Shown: positions 1-8,396 of the stretch, in pieces | How positions within the stretch are numbered: the first letter of the stretch is position 1 | How the letters are laid out: each line of letters starts with the position of its first letter | NCBI GenBank assembly: GCA_026392815.1 | Contig: JAPLBI010000042.1 | Span: 1 to 13,950, forward strand | Origin: Actinomycetota bacterium | GTDB taxonomy: Bacteria > Actinomycetota > Actinomycetes > Nanopelagicales > Nanopelagicaceae | Direction: 5' to 3' | DNA: 13,950 nt | Position numbers and translations under genes: made by a program | Notes under the pieces: generated by a model | Seen by the model: the letters and a program-made list of their open reading frames with translations, nothing else | Databases searched by the model: none | Told to the model about the DNA's origin: nothing

Positions 1-1
1 G

Positions 2-1969
2 GCTGGCCATGGACATCCCGGTACCGCGATGTCACTTGCCCCAGTTGCCTACAACCTATTTCAAAACCATTTAACCCATGATCCTGCTGACCCAAATTGG
101 TTGGGGCGCGATCGCTTTGTTCTTTCTTGCGGCCATTCTTCACTAACTCTTTACATTCAACTTTATTTCAGCGGCTACGGCGTTGAGTTAGATGATCTGA
201 AATCATTTAGAACTTGGAACTCACTTACACCGGGCCACCCTGAATACGGTCACACCGCTGGCGTTGAAATGACGACCGGACCGTTAGGTGCAGGTGTTGC
301 AACTGCGGTCGGAATGGCGATGGCTGCGCGTTATGAGCGCGGTTTACTGGACCCAGATGCGCCTGTAGGAAAGTCGATCTTCGATCACAATATTTGGGTT
401 ATCTGTTCCGATGGTGATTTACAAGAAGGTGTAAGCGGTGAAGCATCATCACTTGCCGGCACCCAACAACTTGGCAACTTAAAGATGATCTACGACGACA
501 ACCGCATCTCGATTGAAGGCGATACCCATGTTGCCTTTACTGAAGATGTTTCTGCACGTTACCGCGCATATGGTTGGAATGTAATTGAGGTTTCTACGAA
601 GTCAGATGGAGATGTAGATCTTCCGGCTTTGGATGCAGCAATGATTGCTGCGGGTAATGAAAACGCGAAGCCAACTTTAATTCGTATGCACTCGGTAATT
701 GCCTGGCCTGCGCCTAAGGCTCGAAACACCGCCGAATCTCATGGTTCTGCCCTTGGCGCCGAAGAGATTGCCGCAACAAAAGTACTTCTCGGCCTTAATC
801 CTGAAGAAAGTTTTGCTGCACCAGCAGATGTGATCACACATGTTCGCAAAGTTAAGGAACGTGGCGCTGCGCTGCGCGCCGATTGGGATAAGAACTTTGC
901 AGTTTGGAAAACGGCTAACCCTGATCGCGCAGCGCTGCTGAAACGTTTAGTATCCAAAGAACTACCTGCCGGCTGGGATAAAGAGCTTCCAGTCTTTGCA
1001 CCAGGAAAAGATGTAGCAACACGAAAAGCTTCAGGTGATGTAATTGCCGCTATTGCAAAGGTGCTTCCCGAATTTTGGGGCGGTTCTGCAGATCTGGCAG
1101 GAAGCAATAACACCGTTATCAATAGCGCGGGTTCTTTCCTCCCTGCTACGAGCGCAATGGCGAATGCAAACCCTTACGGACGCATGATCCACTTTGGTAT
1201 TCGTGAACATGCGATGGGATCGATTCTAAACGGCGTTGCTCTGCACGGCTTATCGCGTTGCTTCGGTGGAACCTTTGCCGTCTTTAGCGATTACATGCGA
1301 CCAGCAGTTCGCTTAGCGGCGATTATGGATATCGCATCTATCTTTATCTGGAGCCATGACTCAATTGGTCTGGGCGAAGATGGTCCAACGCATCAACCGG
1401 TTGAACATTTGGCTGCGCTCCGTGCGATTCCTAACTTTGATGTGGTGCGTCCAGGCGATGCCAACGAAGTTCGCGAGGCATGGAAGGTAATTCTGCAACG
1501 CCGCAAGCCTGCAGGTTTATTGCTTTCTCGCCAGAATTTGCCGGTAGTCGATCGCGCAACACATGGCGATGTCGCACTTGTTGGTAAAGGCGCCTACATT
1601 TTGAAAGAAGCCTCTGGCTCAGCCGATGTTGTTCTAATCGCAACTGGTTCTGAAGTTGGTGTCGCACTTGCAACACAAGAGATTCTTGAAGGCCAAGGGG
1701 TCTCCACGCGCGTAGTAAGTGCTCCTTGTCTGGAATGGTTTAAAGAGACCGATGCCGCATACCAAGGCCAAGTAATTCCCAAAACCGCCAAGTTGCGCGT
1801 AAGCATCGAAGCTGGAATCGCCCAAGGCTGGCGCGATTACATCGGTGATTCAGGCATCGCTATATCGTTAGAACACTTTGGGGCTTCAGCATCTGCTGGA
1901 AAGCTCTTTACTGAATTTGGATTCGGCCCAGATGTAATTGCCGCAAAAATCCAGAACGCACTGAAGTAA
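2..1969 (+). CDS. tkt: Transketolase, C-terminal ~655 residues (5' end outside window)
   Basis: Thiamine-diphosphate enzyme of the cytoplasmic non-oxidative pentose phosphate pathway; it moves two-carbon units between sugar phosphates. The reading frame is open to the left edge: bases 2-28 encode AGHGHPGTA in frame, the conserved GHPG region that precedes the first ATG at base 29. That ATG is therefore internal, and I estimate 35-40 N-terminal residues are missing. The ThDP/metal motif (SDGDLQEG, ending at the Asn of YDDN) spans about bases 400-502. The pyrimidine-domain catalytic Glu in FGIREHAM is the codon at 1205-1207, followed by the His-containing GLGEDGPTHQPVEHL. The C-terminal domain is complete and ends in TAA. 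pgi follows after 6 bases, so the two are probably co-transcribed. Family assignment is certain; no frameshift or missing key residue was seen in the visible part. Confidence 0.97.
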   Translation, partial: AGHGHPGTAMSLAPVAYNLFQNHLTHDPADPNWLGRDRFVLSCGHSSLTLYIQLYFSGYGVELDDLKSFRTWNSLTPGHPEYGHTAGVEMTTGPLGAGVATAVGMAMAARYERGLLDPDAPVGKSIFDHNIWVICSDGDLQEGVSGEASSLAGTQQLGNLKMIYDDNRISIEGDTHVAFTEDVSARYRAYGWNVIEVSTKSDGDVDLPALDAAMIAAGNENAKPTLIRMHSVIAWPAPKARNTAESHGSALGAEEIAATKVLLGLNPEESFAAPADVITHVRKVKERGAALRADWDKNFAVWKTANPDRAALLKRLVSKELPAGWDKELPVFAPGKDVATRKASGDVIAAIAKVLPEFWGGSADLAGSNNTVINSAGSFLPATSAMANANPYGRMIHFGIREHAMGSILNGVALHGLSRCFGGTFAVFSDYMRPAVRLAAIMDIASIFIWSHDSIGLGEDGPTHQPVEHLAALRAIPNFDVVRPGDANEVREAWKVILQRRKPAGLLLSRQNLPVVDRATHGDVALVGKGAYILKEASGSADVVLIATGSEVGVALATQEILEGQGVSTRVVSAPCLEWFKETDAAYQGQVIPKTAKLRVSIEAGIAQGWRDYIGDSGIAISLEHFGASASAGKLFTEFGFGPDVIAAKIQNALK

Positions 1970-1975
1970 AGAACG

Positions 1976-3511
1976 ATGATCAAATTAAGCGGACCATCTC
2001 TATCCAAGATTGATCGTAACGATCCTAAATACTTGGCATTGGCAAAAGCGCATCCTCTTATCGCTGCTAAAGATGCAGATATTTGGGGCCAGGCAGCAAG
2101 TGCAGAGGCTGCGATCCGTCTAAATTGGGTTGACCTAGATCAAAGTTCACGCGAGCTACTCCCCTTGCTCGATGCTCTCGCTGCTAAATTTCGCGATAAA
2201 ACTAATCTAGTTCTCTGCGGAATGGGTGGTTCTTCACTTGCCCCCGAGGTAATCGCTCAGACCTATAAGAAGAAAGTTTTTATCTTGGATTCAACGGATC
2301 CGGATTATCTGCATCGTGCGCTGCAAGGCGATTCCAGCAAGATGCTTGTCCTGGTTGCTTCGAAATCAGGATCCACCATTGAAACTTCTTCACAGCGCGC
2401 CTTCTTTGAAAAGTATTTAAGTGATGCGGGGTTGAATCCCACTGAACATATGGTCTTTGTAACCGATCCTGGTTCACCGCTAGATCAGGATGTACGTAAA
2501 GTTGGATTTACAGTTATCAACGCTGACCCAAATGTAGGCGGACGTTTTAGCGCCCTGACCGCATTTGGGCTAACCCCCGCCGCACTGATGGGCGTTGATG
2601 CATCAGTTCTTCTTGATCAAGCAAGTGACTGCCGCGAACTCATGAATACCAATCCAGAAGTAGTTCTAGATGTCGCTTATTTGCTACTAACTCAAGCCCA
2701 GCAATTCTTAGGTTTCACAGATAGCGGTTCAAACTTTCCTGGACTTTCTGATTGGATCGAACAGTTAATCGCTGAGTCAACAGGTAAAGAGGAGCAAGGG
2801 CGTCTGCCAATTGCAACAGAAGGTTTCAAGGAAGCGGCGATGGGCGGAGCATTCTCTGTCGCATTTGCACCCGGTGCAGATCTAACAGTTGAAGCAGAAC
2901 TTGGCGAGCATTTCTTATTCTGGGAATGGGTAACTGCTCTACTGGGTGCAGCACTCGAAATCGATCCTTTCAATCAACCCAATGTCACCGAGGCGAAGGA
3001 AGCGACTTCTGCGGTACTTGCGGAATGGAATAACTCACTTCCCGTGATCACCACCGCCAACAGCGAGGATGACGTTGAGATCTTCGGCGATGGAAATACC
3101 TTAGTCGCAGCGTTAAAGAATCTCATCGCAAATACCGACGCTGACGGATACATCGCAATCACTGCTTATTTGGATCGCGCAGGAGATAGCAAACTGACTG
3201 AACTTCGTGCGGTTCTTTCCGAGAAATCTGGACGTCCAGTTAGCTTTGGTTGGGGACCTCGTTTCTTGCACTCCACCGGTCAATTCCATAAGGGCGGACA
3301 ACAGAACGGATCTTTCTTGCAGATAACTGGTGAGACAGTGAATAACTATCCAGTTCCAGGACGCGCCTTTGATTTCCGTACTTTGCTAATGGCGCAGGCC
3401 CTCGGTGATAACCGCGCTTTAGCGACAAGAAAATACCCGCTGCTTCGTCTGCATTGCACAGAACGTAGCGCGGGTATCGACCAGATCTTGAGAGCCGCTA
3501 AAGCTCTCTAA
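1976..3511 (+). CDS. pgi: Glucose-6-phosphate isomerase, of the type found in transaldolase-Pgi fusions
   Basis: Interconverts glucose 6-phosphate and fructose 6-phosphate in the cytoplasm. The protein has 511 residues. A first sugar-isomerase domain holds GMGGSS (residues 82-87) and the phosphate-binding SKSGST (129-134). NVGGRFSALTAFG follows near 186-198, then WIEQLIAESTGKE with the likely catalytic Glu267. FFWE-like FLFWEWVTALLG (313-324) leads into DPFNQPNVTEAK, whose Lys341 matches the conserved C-terminal Lys of the family. The tail contains FLHSTGQFHKGG (430-441). The sequence resembles the isomerase half of bifunctional Tal-Pgi proteins, but no transaldolase domain is present: tkt ends 6 bases upstream. 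The ATG start has only a weak Shine-Dalgarno match, so translation may be coupled to tkt. Family assignment is firm; the subfamily call is from memory of motifs. Confidence 0.92.
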   Translation: MIKLSGPSLSKIDRNDPKYLALAKAHPLIAAKDADIWGQAASAEAAIRLNWVDLDQSSRELLPLLDALAAKFRDKTNLVLCGMGGSSLAPEVIAQTYKKKVFILDSTDPDYLHRALQGDSSKMLVLVASKSGSTIETSSQRAFFEKYLSDAGLNPTEHMVFVTDPGSPLDQDVRKVGFTVINADPNVGGRFSALTAFGLTPAALMGVDASVLLDQASDCRELMNTNPEVVLDVAYLLLTQAQQFLGFTDSGSNFPGLSDWIEQLIAESTGKEEQGRLPIATEGFKEAAMGGAFSVAFAPGADLTVEAELGEHFLFWEWVTALLGAALEIDPFNQPNVTEAKEATSAVLAEWNNSLPVITTANSEDDVEIFGDGNTLVAALKNLIANTDADGYIAITAYLDRAGDSKLTELRAVLSEKSGRPVSFGWGPRFLHSTGQFHKGGQQNGSFLQITGETVNNYPVPGRAFDFRTLLMAQALGDNRALATRKYPLLRLHCTERSAGIDQILRAAKAL

Positions 3512-3528
3512 AGATATTTATTACTTTT
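3490..3528 (+). terminator. Probable intrinsic terminator of the tkt-pgi unit
   Basis: A perfect 6-bp inverted repeat (GAGAGC at 3490-3495, GCTCTC at 3503-3508) with a 7-base loop lies inside the last codons of pgi and ends at its stop codon. A T-rich stretch follows (TATTTATTACTTTT), as expected for plus-strand termination, though the T run is interrupted. Read from the minus strand the hairpin has no following U tract, so it is not a good terminator for rbpA. No other candidate lies in the 19-base gap between the convergent genes. Confidence 0.5.
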
Positions 3529-3530
3529 AA

Positions 3531-3869
3531 TTAATCGTCATCTCCACGGAGTTTACGGAGCGCTTCTTCAAGAATCTTTGCGCCTTCAGTATCTGTGCGA
3601 CGCTCTTTTACATAAGCTAAGTGGGTCTTGTAAGGAATATTTACAACTGCCTTTGGCGGATTGTTGCGATCGCGTCCTGCAGGTAGACCGCACTTAGGGC
3701 AATCCCATTCGGCTGGAATTACTACAGTCTCTTCGACTGCAAATGATGGACGTACTTCATGTCCGTTGCCACAGAAGTAAGAAACGGTGGCGCGTTCAAT
3801 CTGATCTCCGCGTTCAGCCTCGCCCATTGGGCCAGCGCCGACACGGCTTCCGCGAATTGCACTTGCCAT
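3531..3869 (-). CDS. rbpA: RNA polymerase-binding protein RbpA
   Basis: Actinobacterial transcription activator that binds RNA polymerase and the principal sigma factor and helps form and stabilise open promoter complexes. The protein is 112 residues, close to the usual 110-125. The N-terminal tail reads MASAIRGSRVGAG, like other members. The core domain has a plausible zinc site, Cys33, His37, Cys57 and Cys60 (FCGNGH and WDCPKCG). The C-terminal helix YKTHLAYVKERRTDTEG, followed by an acidic end, matches the sigma-interacting domain (THWDMLxERR in Streptomyces and Mycobacterium). The ATG start is 4 bases past the secG stop, with GAAGGG at 3878-3883 inside the last secG codons, 8 bases from the start. 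It is the last gene of the gap-pgk-tpiA-secG unit. Confidence 0.93.
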   Translation of the reverse strand: MASAIRGSRVGAGPMGEAERGDQIERATVSYFCGNGHEVRPSFAVEETVVIPAEWDCPKCGLPAGRDRNNPPKAVVNIPYKTHLAYVKERRTDTEGAKILEEALRKLRGDDD

Positions 3870-3873
3870 GGAA

Positions 3874-4104
3874 TTAACCCTTCAAAACAAGACTGAGTGC
3901 GACAACGCCGCCGAACCAGATACCGCCAACAACGATTGTGATGCGATCGAGGTTACGTTCTACAACAGATGAACCGCCGTAGTTTGATGACATTCCGCCG
4001 CCGAATAGATCGGAGAGGCCTGAACCTTTTCCTTTGTGAAGGAGAACGAGCAGGATCATCAAGATACTTGTGATCACAAGCAAGATAGATAGAGCTAGAG
4101 CCAC
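3874..4104 (-). CDS. secG: Preprotein translocase subunit SecG (GTG start)
   Basis: Small inner-membrane subunit of the SecYEG channel that assists protein export. The 76-residue protein has the family layout. A first hydrophobic helix (about residues 3-22) is followed by the cytoplasmic loop with LLHKGKGSGLSDLFGGG and the SSVVERNLDRIT segment, then a second helix (about 54-74, IVVGGIWFGGVVALSLVL). The start codon is GTG, supported by a strong Shine-Dalgarno GAGGAG 9 bases upstream. The stop is 4 bases before rbpA. Its position after tpiA is typical of actinobacteria. Confidence 0.95.
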   Translation of the reverse strand: MALALSILLVITSILMILLVLLHKGKGSGLSDLFGGGMSSNYGGSSVVERNLDRITIVVGGIWFGGVVALSLVLKG

Positions 4105-4113
4105 GGTGTAAAA

Positions 4114-4119
4114 CTCCTC
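4114..4119 (-). promoter_or_regulatory. Ribosome binding site fixing the GTG start of secG
   Basis: GAGGAG on the minus strand, 9 bases before GTG at 4102-4104. No nearby in-frame ATG competes, so this site decides the start. Confidence 0.75.
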
Positions 4120-4180
4120 AAGTTGTGGATGGAGATAGAGCGTAAGGATACTAGATCGAAGTGCGAGATTAGGCGCCTTA

Positions 4181-4206
4181 GGTTAGGCGTCTTTGGTTAG
4201 GCGTCT
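4181..4206. repeat. 12-bp tandem direct repeat across the tpiA stop codon
   Basis: GGTTAGGCGTCT occurs at 4181-4192 and again at 4195-4206, separated by two bases. The right copy includes the tpiA stop (TAA on the minus strand, 4197-4199) and its last Asp-Ala codons; the left copy lies just downstream of the gene. A related segment, TTAGGCGCC, begins at about 4169 and makes a weak hairpin possible with the left copy. The remaining bases up to secG hold only the secG ribosome site. The arrangement looks like a small local duplication of the gene end; no function is evident. Confidence 0.8.
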
Positions 4207-4976
4207 GGGACCGCGTAGAACTTGGCGATCTTGGCCAATTCCTCAGGATCTAGGCTCGCTCCCCCGATTAGGGCACCGTCAACATCGACCTGCTTCATGA
4301 TTTCGACAACGTTAGATGATTTAACAGATCCGCCGTAGAGGATGCGCATATTCGCAGCGATCTCAGGTGAGCCGATACTTTGGATCTCTTCACGGATCGC
4401 AGCGCATACTTCTTGCGCATCTTCAGGTGTTGCAGTCTTGCCGGTACCGATCGCCCAAACTGGTTCGTAGGCAATAACAATTTTCTTAAGTTCTGGCTTA
4501 GTAAATCCTTCAAGACCGGCACGGACTTGGCGAATAACGTGAGATACATGTGCACCAGATTCGCGGATAGAAAGTTCTTCACCTACGCAGAAGATAGGAG
4601 TTAGCTCGTTTGCTAGCGCCGCTTTGATCTTGCGGTTGATAAGCGCATCATCTTCGTGATGGATTGCGCGGCGCTCTGAGTGGCCGATGACGGCAAAAGT
4701 GCAGCCGAGCTTTGCCAGCATTGATCCAGAAATATCTCCAGTAAATGCTCCACTGCTTTCTGGTGATACATCTTGCGCACCGTATAGCAAGCGAAGTCGA
4801 TCACCATCAACCATTGTTTGAATCGAACGAATATCGGTAAATGGGGGGATGATCGCGATATCAACTGCGTCATAATCCTTATCAGAGAGTGAGTAGACAA
4901 GCTTCTGCGCAACCGCGATCGCCTCAAGGTGATTGAGGTTCATCTTCCAGTTACCTGCCATAAGTGGCTTACGCAT
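4197..4976 (-). CDS. tpiA: Triosephosphate isomerase
   Basis: Interconverts dihydroxyacetone phosphate and glyceraldehyde 3-phosphate in glycolysis and gluconeogenesis; a TIM-barrel enzyme, normally a dimer. The 259-residue protein is full length. The substrate-binding N-terminus AGNWKMN has Asn9 and Lys11, the electrophile His99 lies in VIGHSERR, and the catalytic base Glu171 in [13 protein letters not shown] with the mobile loop following. The phosphate-binding [11 protein letters not shown] and GALIGGASL segments are intact. The ATG start has an excellent ribosome site, AGAAGGAG at 4983-4990, 6 bases upstream. pgk ends 50 bases before it and secG follows after 92 bases. Confidence 0.98.
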   Translation of the reverse strand: MRKPLMAGNWKMNLNHLEAIAVAQKLVYSLSDKDYDAVDIAIIPPFTDIRSIQTMVDGDRLRLLYGAQDVSPESSGAFTGDISGSMLAKLGCTFAVIGHSERRAIHHEDDALINRKIKAALANELTPIFCVGEELSIRESGAHVSHVIRQVRAGLEGFTKPELKKIVIAYEPVWAIGTGKTATPEDAQEVCAAIREEIQSIGSPEIAANMRILYGGSVKSSNVVEIMKQVDVDGALIGGASLDPEELAKIAKFYAVPDA

Positions 4977-5026
4977 TTTTTACTCCTTCTAACTTAGATT
5001 GTGATGAAAAATTACAGACCAATTAC

Positions 5027-6211
5027 TTATAGACCTAGAGCAGTTAAACCTGGAAGTTCTTTGCCTTCTAGGTACTCAAGCGATGCGCCACCGCCGGTAG
5101 AAATATATCCGAAGGCTGAATCTGCGAAACCAAGTGCGCGTACCGCAGCGGCAGAGTCTCCACCACCGACTACAGAGATGCCAGAAACCTCAGTAAGCGC
5201 TTGTGCCACAACCTTGGTACCGCTAGCAAATGCTGGAAATTCGAATACACCCGTCGGCCCGTTCCAGAAAAGAGTTTTACAAGAACGAATCGCTGTAGCA
5301 AAGGCTGCCGCTGAATCTGGACCAATATCGAGACCCATCTGATCTGCGGGAATTGCATCGGAGCTAACCAAAGTTGCAGGTGCATCCGATGCAAATGCTG
5401 GCGCTACCAAGATATCTGTTGGAAGTACCAACTTCACACCAGAATCTGCAGCCTGCTTGATCAAACCCTTAACAGTTTCGATCAAATCGGTTTCAACTAG
5501 AGATGTGCCGATCTCTTTTCCTTGTGCAGCGAGGAAAGTAAAGACCATTCCGCCACCGATCGCCATGACATCTACCTTGCCGAGCAAGTTAGAGATAACA
5601 CCGATCTTGTCTGAAACTTTCGCTCCCCCAAGTACTACACCGTAAGGGCGTTCTGGGTTTTGGGTTAACTTCTTTAACACTTCAACTTCTGCGGCCACAA
5701 GCGTGCCAGCAACGTGTGGCAACAACTTAGGAAGATCGAAAACAGATGCATGTTTGCGGTGGACTGCACCGAAACCATCGCCAACGTATGCATCAGCAAG
5801 TGCTGCTAACTCTTTTGCAAGAACTTGGCGCTCAGCCTCATCCTTAGAAGTTTCAGCAGCGGAGAAGCGAATATTTTCCAACAACAAGATCTCGCCAGCC
5901 TTGAGCGCTGCTGCCTTAAAAGTTACATCGCTTCCAGTGACAGCTCCAGCAAATTGCACTGGTGCGCCAAGTAGTTCAGATAAACGCTTTGCAACAGGTG
6001 CTAGTGAAAGCTCTGGTTTGGCCACACCTTTCGGGCGACCGAGGTGCGCTGCGATAACGATGCTGGCACCGTTTGCGAGAAGAGTTTTGATAGTCGGCAG
6101 CGAGGCGCGGATGCGTCCATCATCTGTGATCTCGCCGTTTTTCAACGGAACATTGAGATCGCAGCGAAGGAATACTCGCTTGCCGGCTACATCAAAGTTT
6201 TGAAGCGACAT
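5027..6211 (-). CDS. pgk: Phosphoglycerate kinase
   Basis: Transfers phosphate from 1,3-bisphosphoglycerate to ADP, the first ATP-yielding step of glycolysis, in the cytoplasm. The 394-residue protein is full length. The N-terminal domain holds RCDLNVPL (Arg16, Asp18, Asn20), AAHLGRPKG (55-62), LLENIRF (110-116) and [13 protein letters not shown] (144-156). The C-terminal nucleotide domain holds GGAKVSDKI (195-203, with Lys198), [10 protein letters not shown] (316-325) and [11 protein letters not shown] (347-357), and ends with [19 protein letters not shown]. The ATG start has GAGGG at 6219-6223, 7 bases upstream. It sits between gap (33 bases upstream) and tpiA, the standard order. Confidence 0.98.
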   Translation of the reverse strand: MSLQNFDVAGKRVFLRCDLNVPLKNGEITDDGRIRASLPTIKTLLANGASIVIAAHLGRPKGVAKPELSLAPVAKRLSELLGAPVQFAGAVTGSDVTFKAAALKAGEILLLENIRFSAAETSKDEAERQVLAKELAALADAYVGDGFGAVHRKHASVFDLPKLLPHVAGTLVAAEVEVLKKLTQNPERPYGVVLGGAKVSDKIGVISNLLGKVDVMAIGGGMVFTFLAAQGKEIGTSLVETDLIETVKGLIKQAADSGVKLVLPTDILVAPAFASDAPATLVSSDAIPADQMGLDIGPDSAAAFATAIRSCKTLFWNGPTGVFEFPAFASGTKVVAQALTEVSGISVVGGGDSAAAVRALGFADSAFGYISTGGGASLEYLEGKELPGLTALGL

Positions 6212-6244
6212 TAATTAGCCCTCTTTAGTTAGTTGCAATGCGAA

Positions 6245-7267
<1,023 letters not shown>

Positions 7268-7319
7268 TCAGGACCCGTTGCGGATCGATTTACATGCTCC
7301 AACTGGATGAACGGCAATA

Positions 7320-7345
7320 AAACTGCCACATCCCAAACTGCCACA
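7320..7345. repeat. 11-bp direct repeat upstream of gap
   Basis: AAACTGCCACA occurs at 7320-7330 and 7335-7345, a period of 15 bases. On the coding (minus) strand this reads TGTGGCAGTTT twice. The copies lie about 75-105 bases before the gap start, a position where a regulator could act. The right copy overlaps the left arm of the hairpin at 7341-7360. I do not recognise it as the site of a named regulator. Confidence 0.85.
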
Positions 7346-7399
7346 ACACTGGGGTCGTGGCTAACCTTACCAGCCGCGCGGAGTTACTTCTGCGTAGGA

Positions 7400-8377
7400 C
7401 TAGTTGAGCAAGTCAGGCGATAAGCCCGCTTCAGTATCTGGAATACCGAGTTCAGAGGCGCGTTTATCGGCCATTGCGAGGAGTCGTCGGATACGTCCTG
7501 CGATTGCATCCTTGGTCATTGGTGGAGAAGCCAGCGATCCGAGTTCTTCAAGACTTGCCTGACCATGGCTGATACGAAGTTCGCCGGCCTCTTTTAGATG
7601 ATCAGGGATTTGTGGACCGAGAATTTCCATAGCGCGTTGTACGCGAGCAGCTGCTGCAACTGCAGCGCGTGCTGAGCGACGCAGATTGGCATCATCAAAG
7701 TTTGCTAAACGATTTGCAGTGGCGCGAACTTCGCGGCGCATGCGACGTTCTTCCCAGGCAAGAACACTTTCATGTGCGCCAAGGCGAGTAAGAAGAACTC
7801 CAATGGCATCGCCATCGCGAATAACAACGCGATCGACGCCGCGAACTTCGCGCGCCTTTGCGGTAATTCCTAAACGACGAGCCGCACCAACTAGAGCGAG
7901 TGCTGCTTCAGGTCCGGGACAAGTGATTTCAAGTGAAGATGAACGACCGGGTTCAGTAAGGGAACCGTGTGCAATAAAAGCACCGCGCCAAGCAGCCTCG
8001 GCATCGCAGATATTGGCAGCGACAACTTGTGGTGGCAGACCACGAACTGGGCGACCGTTGCTATCGATCAAACCTGTTTGGCGAGCTAGTGCATCACCGG
8101 CTTCAATAACGCGCACCACATAACGAGAACCTTTGCGCAATCCACTGGATGAGAGAACTGCGAGATCGCTATCGTGGCCGTAGATATCGGCGATATCTTT
8201 CTTGAGGCGACGTGCGCTCTGTGAAGTATCGAGTTCTACTTCGATTACAACTTTGCCAGCTGCAATATGTAGGCCACCAGCAAAACGCAGAAGTGAAGAT
8301 ACTTCGGCTTTGCGGCAGCAAGGTTTGGTTACTGAAAGACGGCTTAGCTCGTCTTTAACTGCTGCGGTTATTGCCAT
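7400..8377 (-). CDS. whiA: DNA-binding protein WhiA
   Basis: Conserved Gram-positive DNA-binding protein: in Streptomyces a regulator of sporulation and division genes, in Bacillus linked to division and nucleoid functions. An N-terminal LAGLIDADG homing-endonuclease-like fold without nuclease activity (about residues 1-200) is followed by a helix-turn-helix domain. Characteristic blocks are [45 protein letters not shown] and the C-terminal [20 protein letters not shown] chose ATG at 8375-8377 because [10 protein letters not shown] aligns with the N-terminus of Streptomyces WhiA and a GGA lies 7 bases upstream. An in-frame ATG at 8383 and TTG at 8389 are alternatives, giving 325, 327 or 329 residues. 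It lies 19 bases after yvcK. Confidence 0.95.
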   Translation of the reverse strand: MAITAAVKDELSRLSVTKPCCRKAEVSSLLRFAGGLHIAAGKVVIEVELDTSQSARRLKKDIADIYGHDSDLAVLSSSGLRKGSRYVVRVIEAGDALARQTGLIDSNGRPVRGLPPQVVAANICDAEAAWRGAFIAHGSLTEPGRSSSLEITCPGPEAALALVGAARRLGITAKAREVRGVDRVVIRDGDAIGVLLTRLGAHESVLAWEERRMRREVRATANRLANFDDANLRRSARAAVAAAARVQRAMEILGPQIPDHLKEAGELRISHGQASLEELGSLASPPMTKDAIAGRIRRLLAMADKRASELGIPDTEAGLSPDLLN

Positions 8378-8396
8378 GGGCATATCCAAGCAGGGT

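Noticed and set aside
29..31. ATG at base 29 as the transketolase start
   Set aside because: The frame is open to the left edge and bases 2-28 encode the conserved GHPGTA region of transketolase, so this Met is internal.
739..1122. Minus-strand 127-codon open frame opposite tkt
   Set aside because: It is antisense to transketolase coding sequence, with no motif or supporting signals.
4165..4196. Possible terminator between tpiA and secG
   Set aside because: The GACGCC/GGCGCC stem has a mismatch on the transcribed strand and no U tract follows; secG has its own good ribosome site and looks co-transcribed.
5001..5342. Plus-strand 113-codon open frame starting in the tpiA-pgk gap
   Set aside because: It begins in intergenic sequence but runs antisense through the pgk 3' half. 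It has no ribosome site, and its Pro/Ser/Thr-rich product is unlike any family I know.
5703..6203. Plus-strand 166-codon open frame opposite pgk
   Set aside because: It is fully antisense to the PGK N-terminal domain and its protein is Ser/Ala/Arg-rich without a motif.
7341..7360. Hairpin as an intrinsic terminator for whiA
   Set aside because: The stem is short with one G-U pair and is followed by CAGTTTGGG rather than a U run, so I list it only as structure in the intergenic region.
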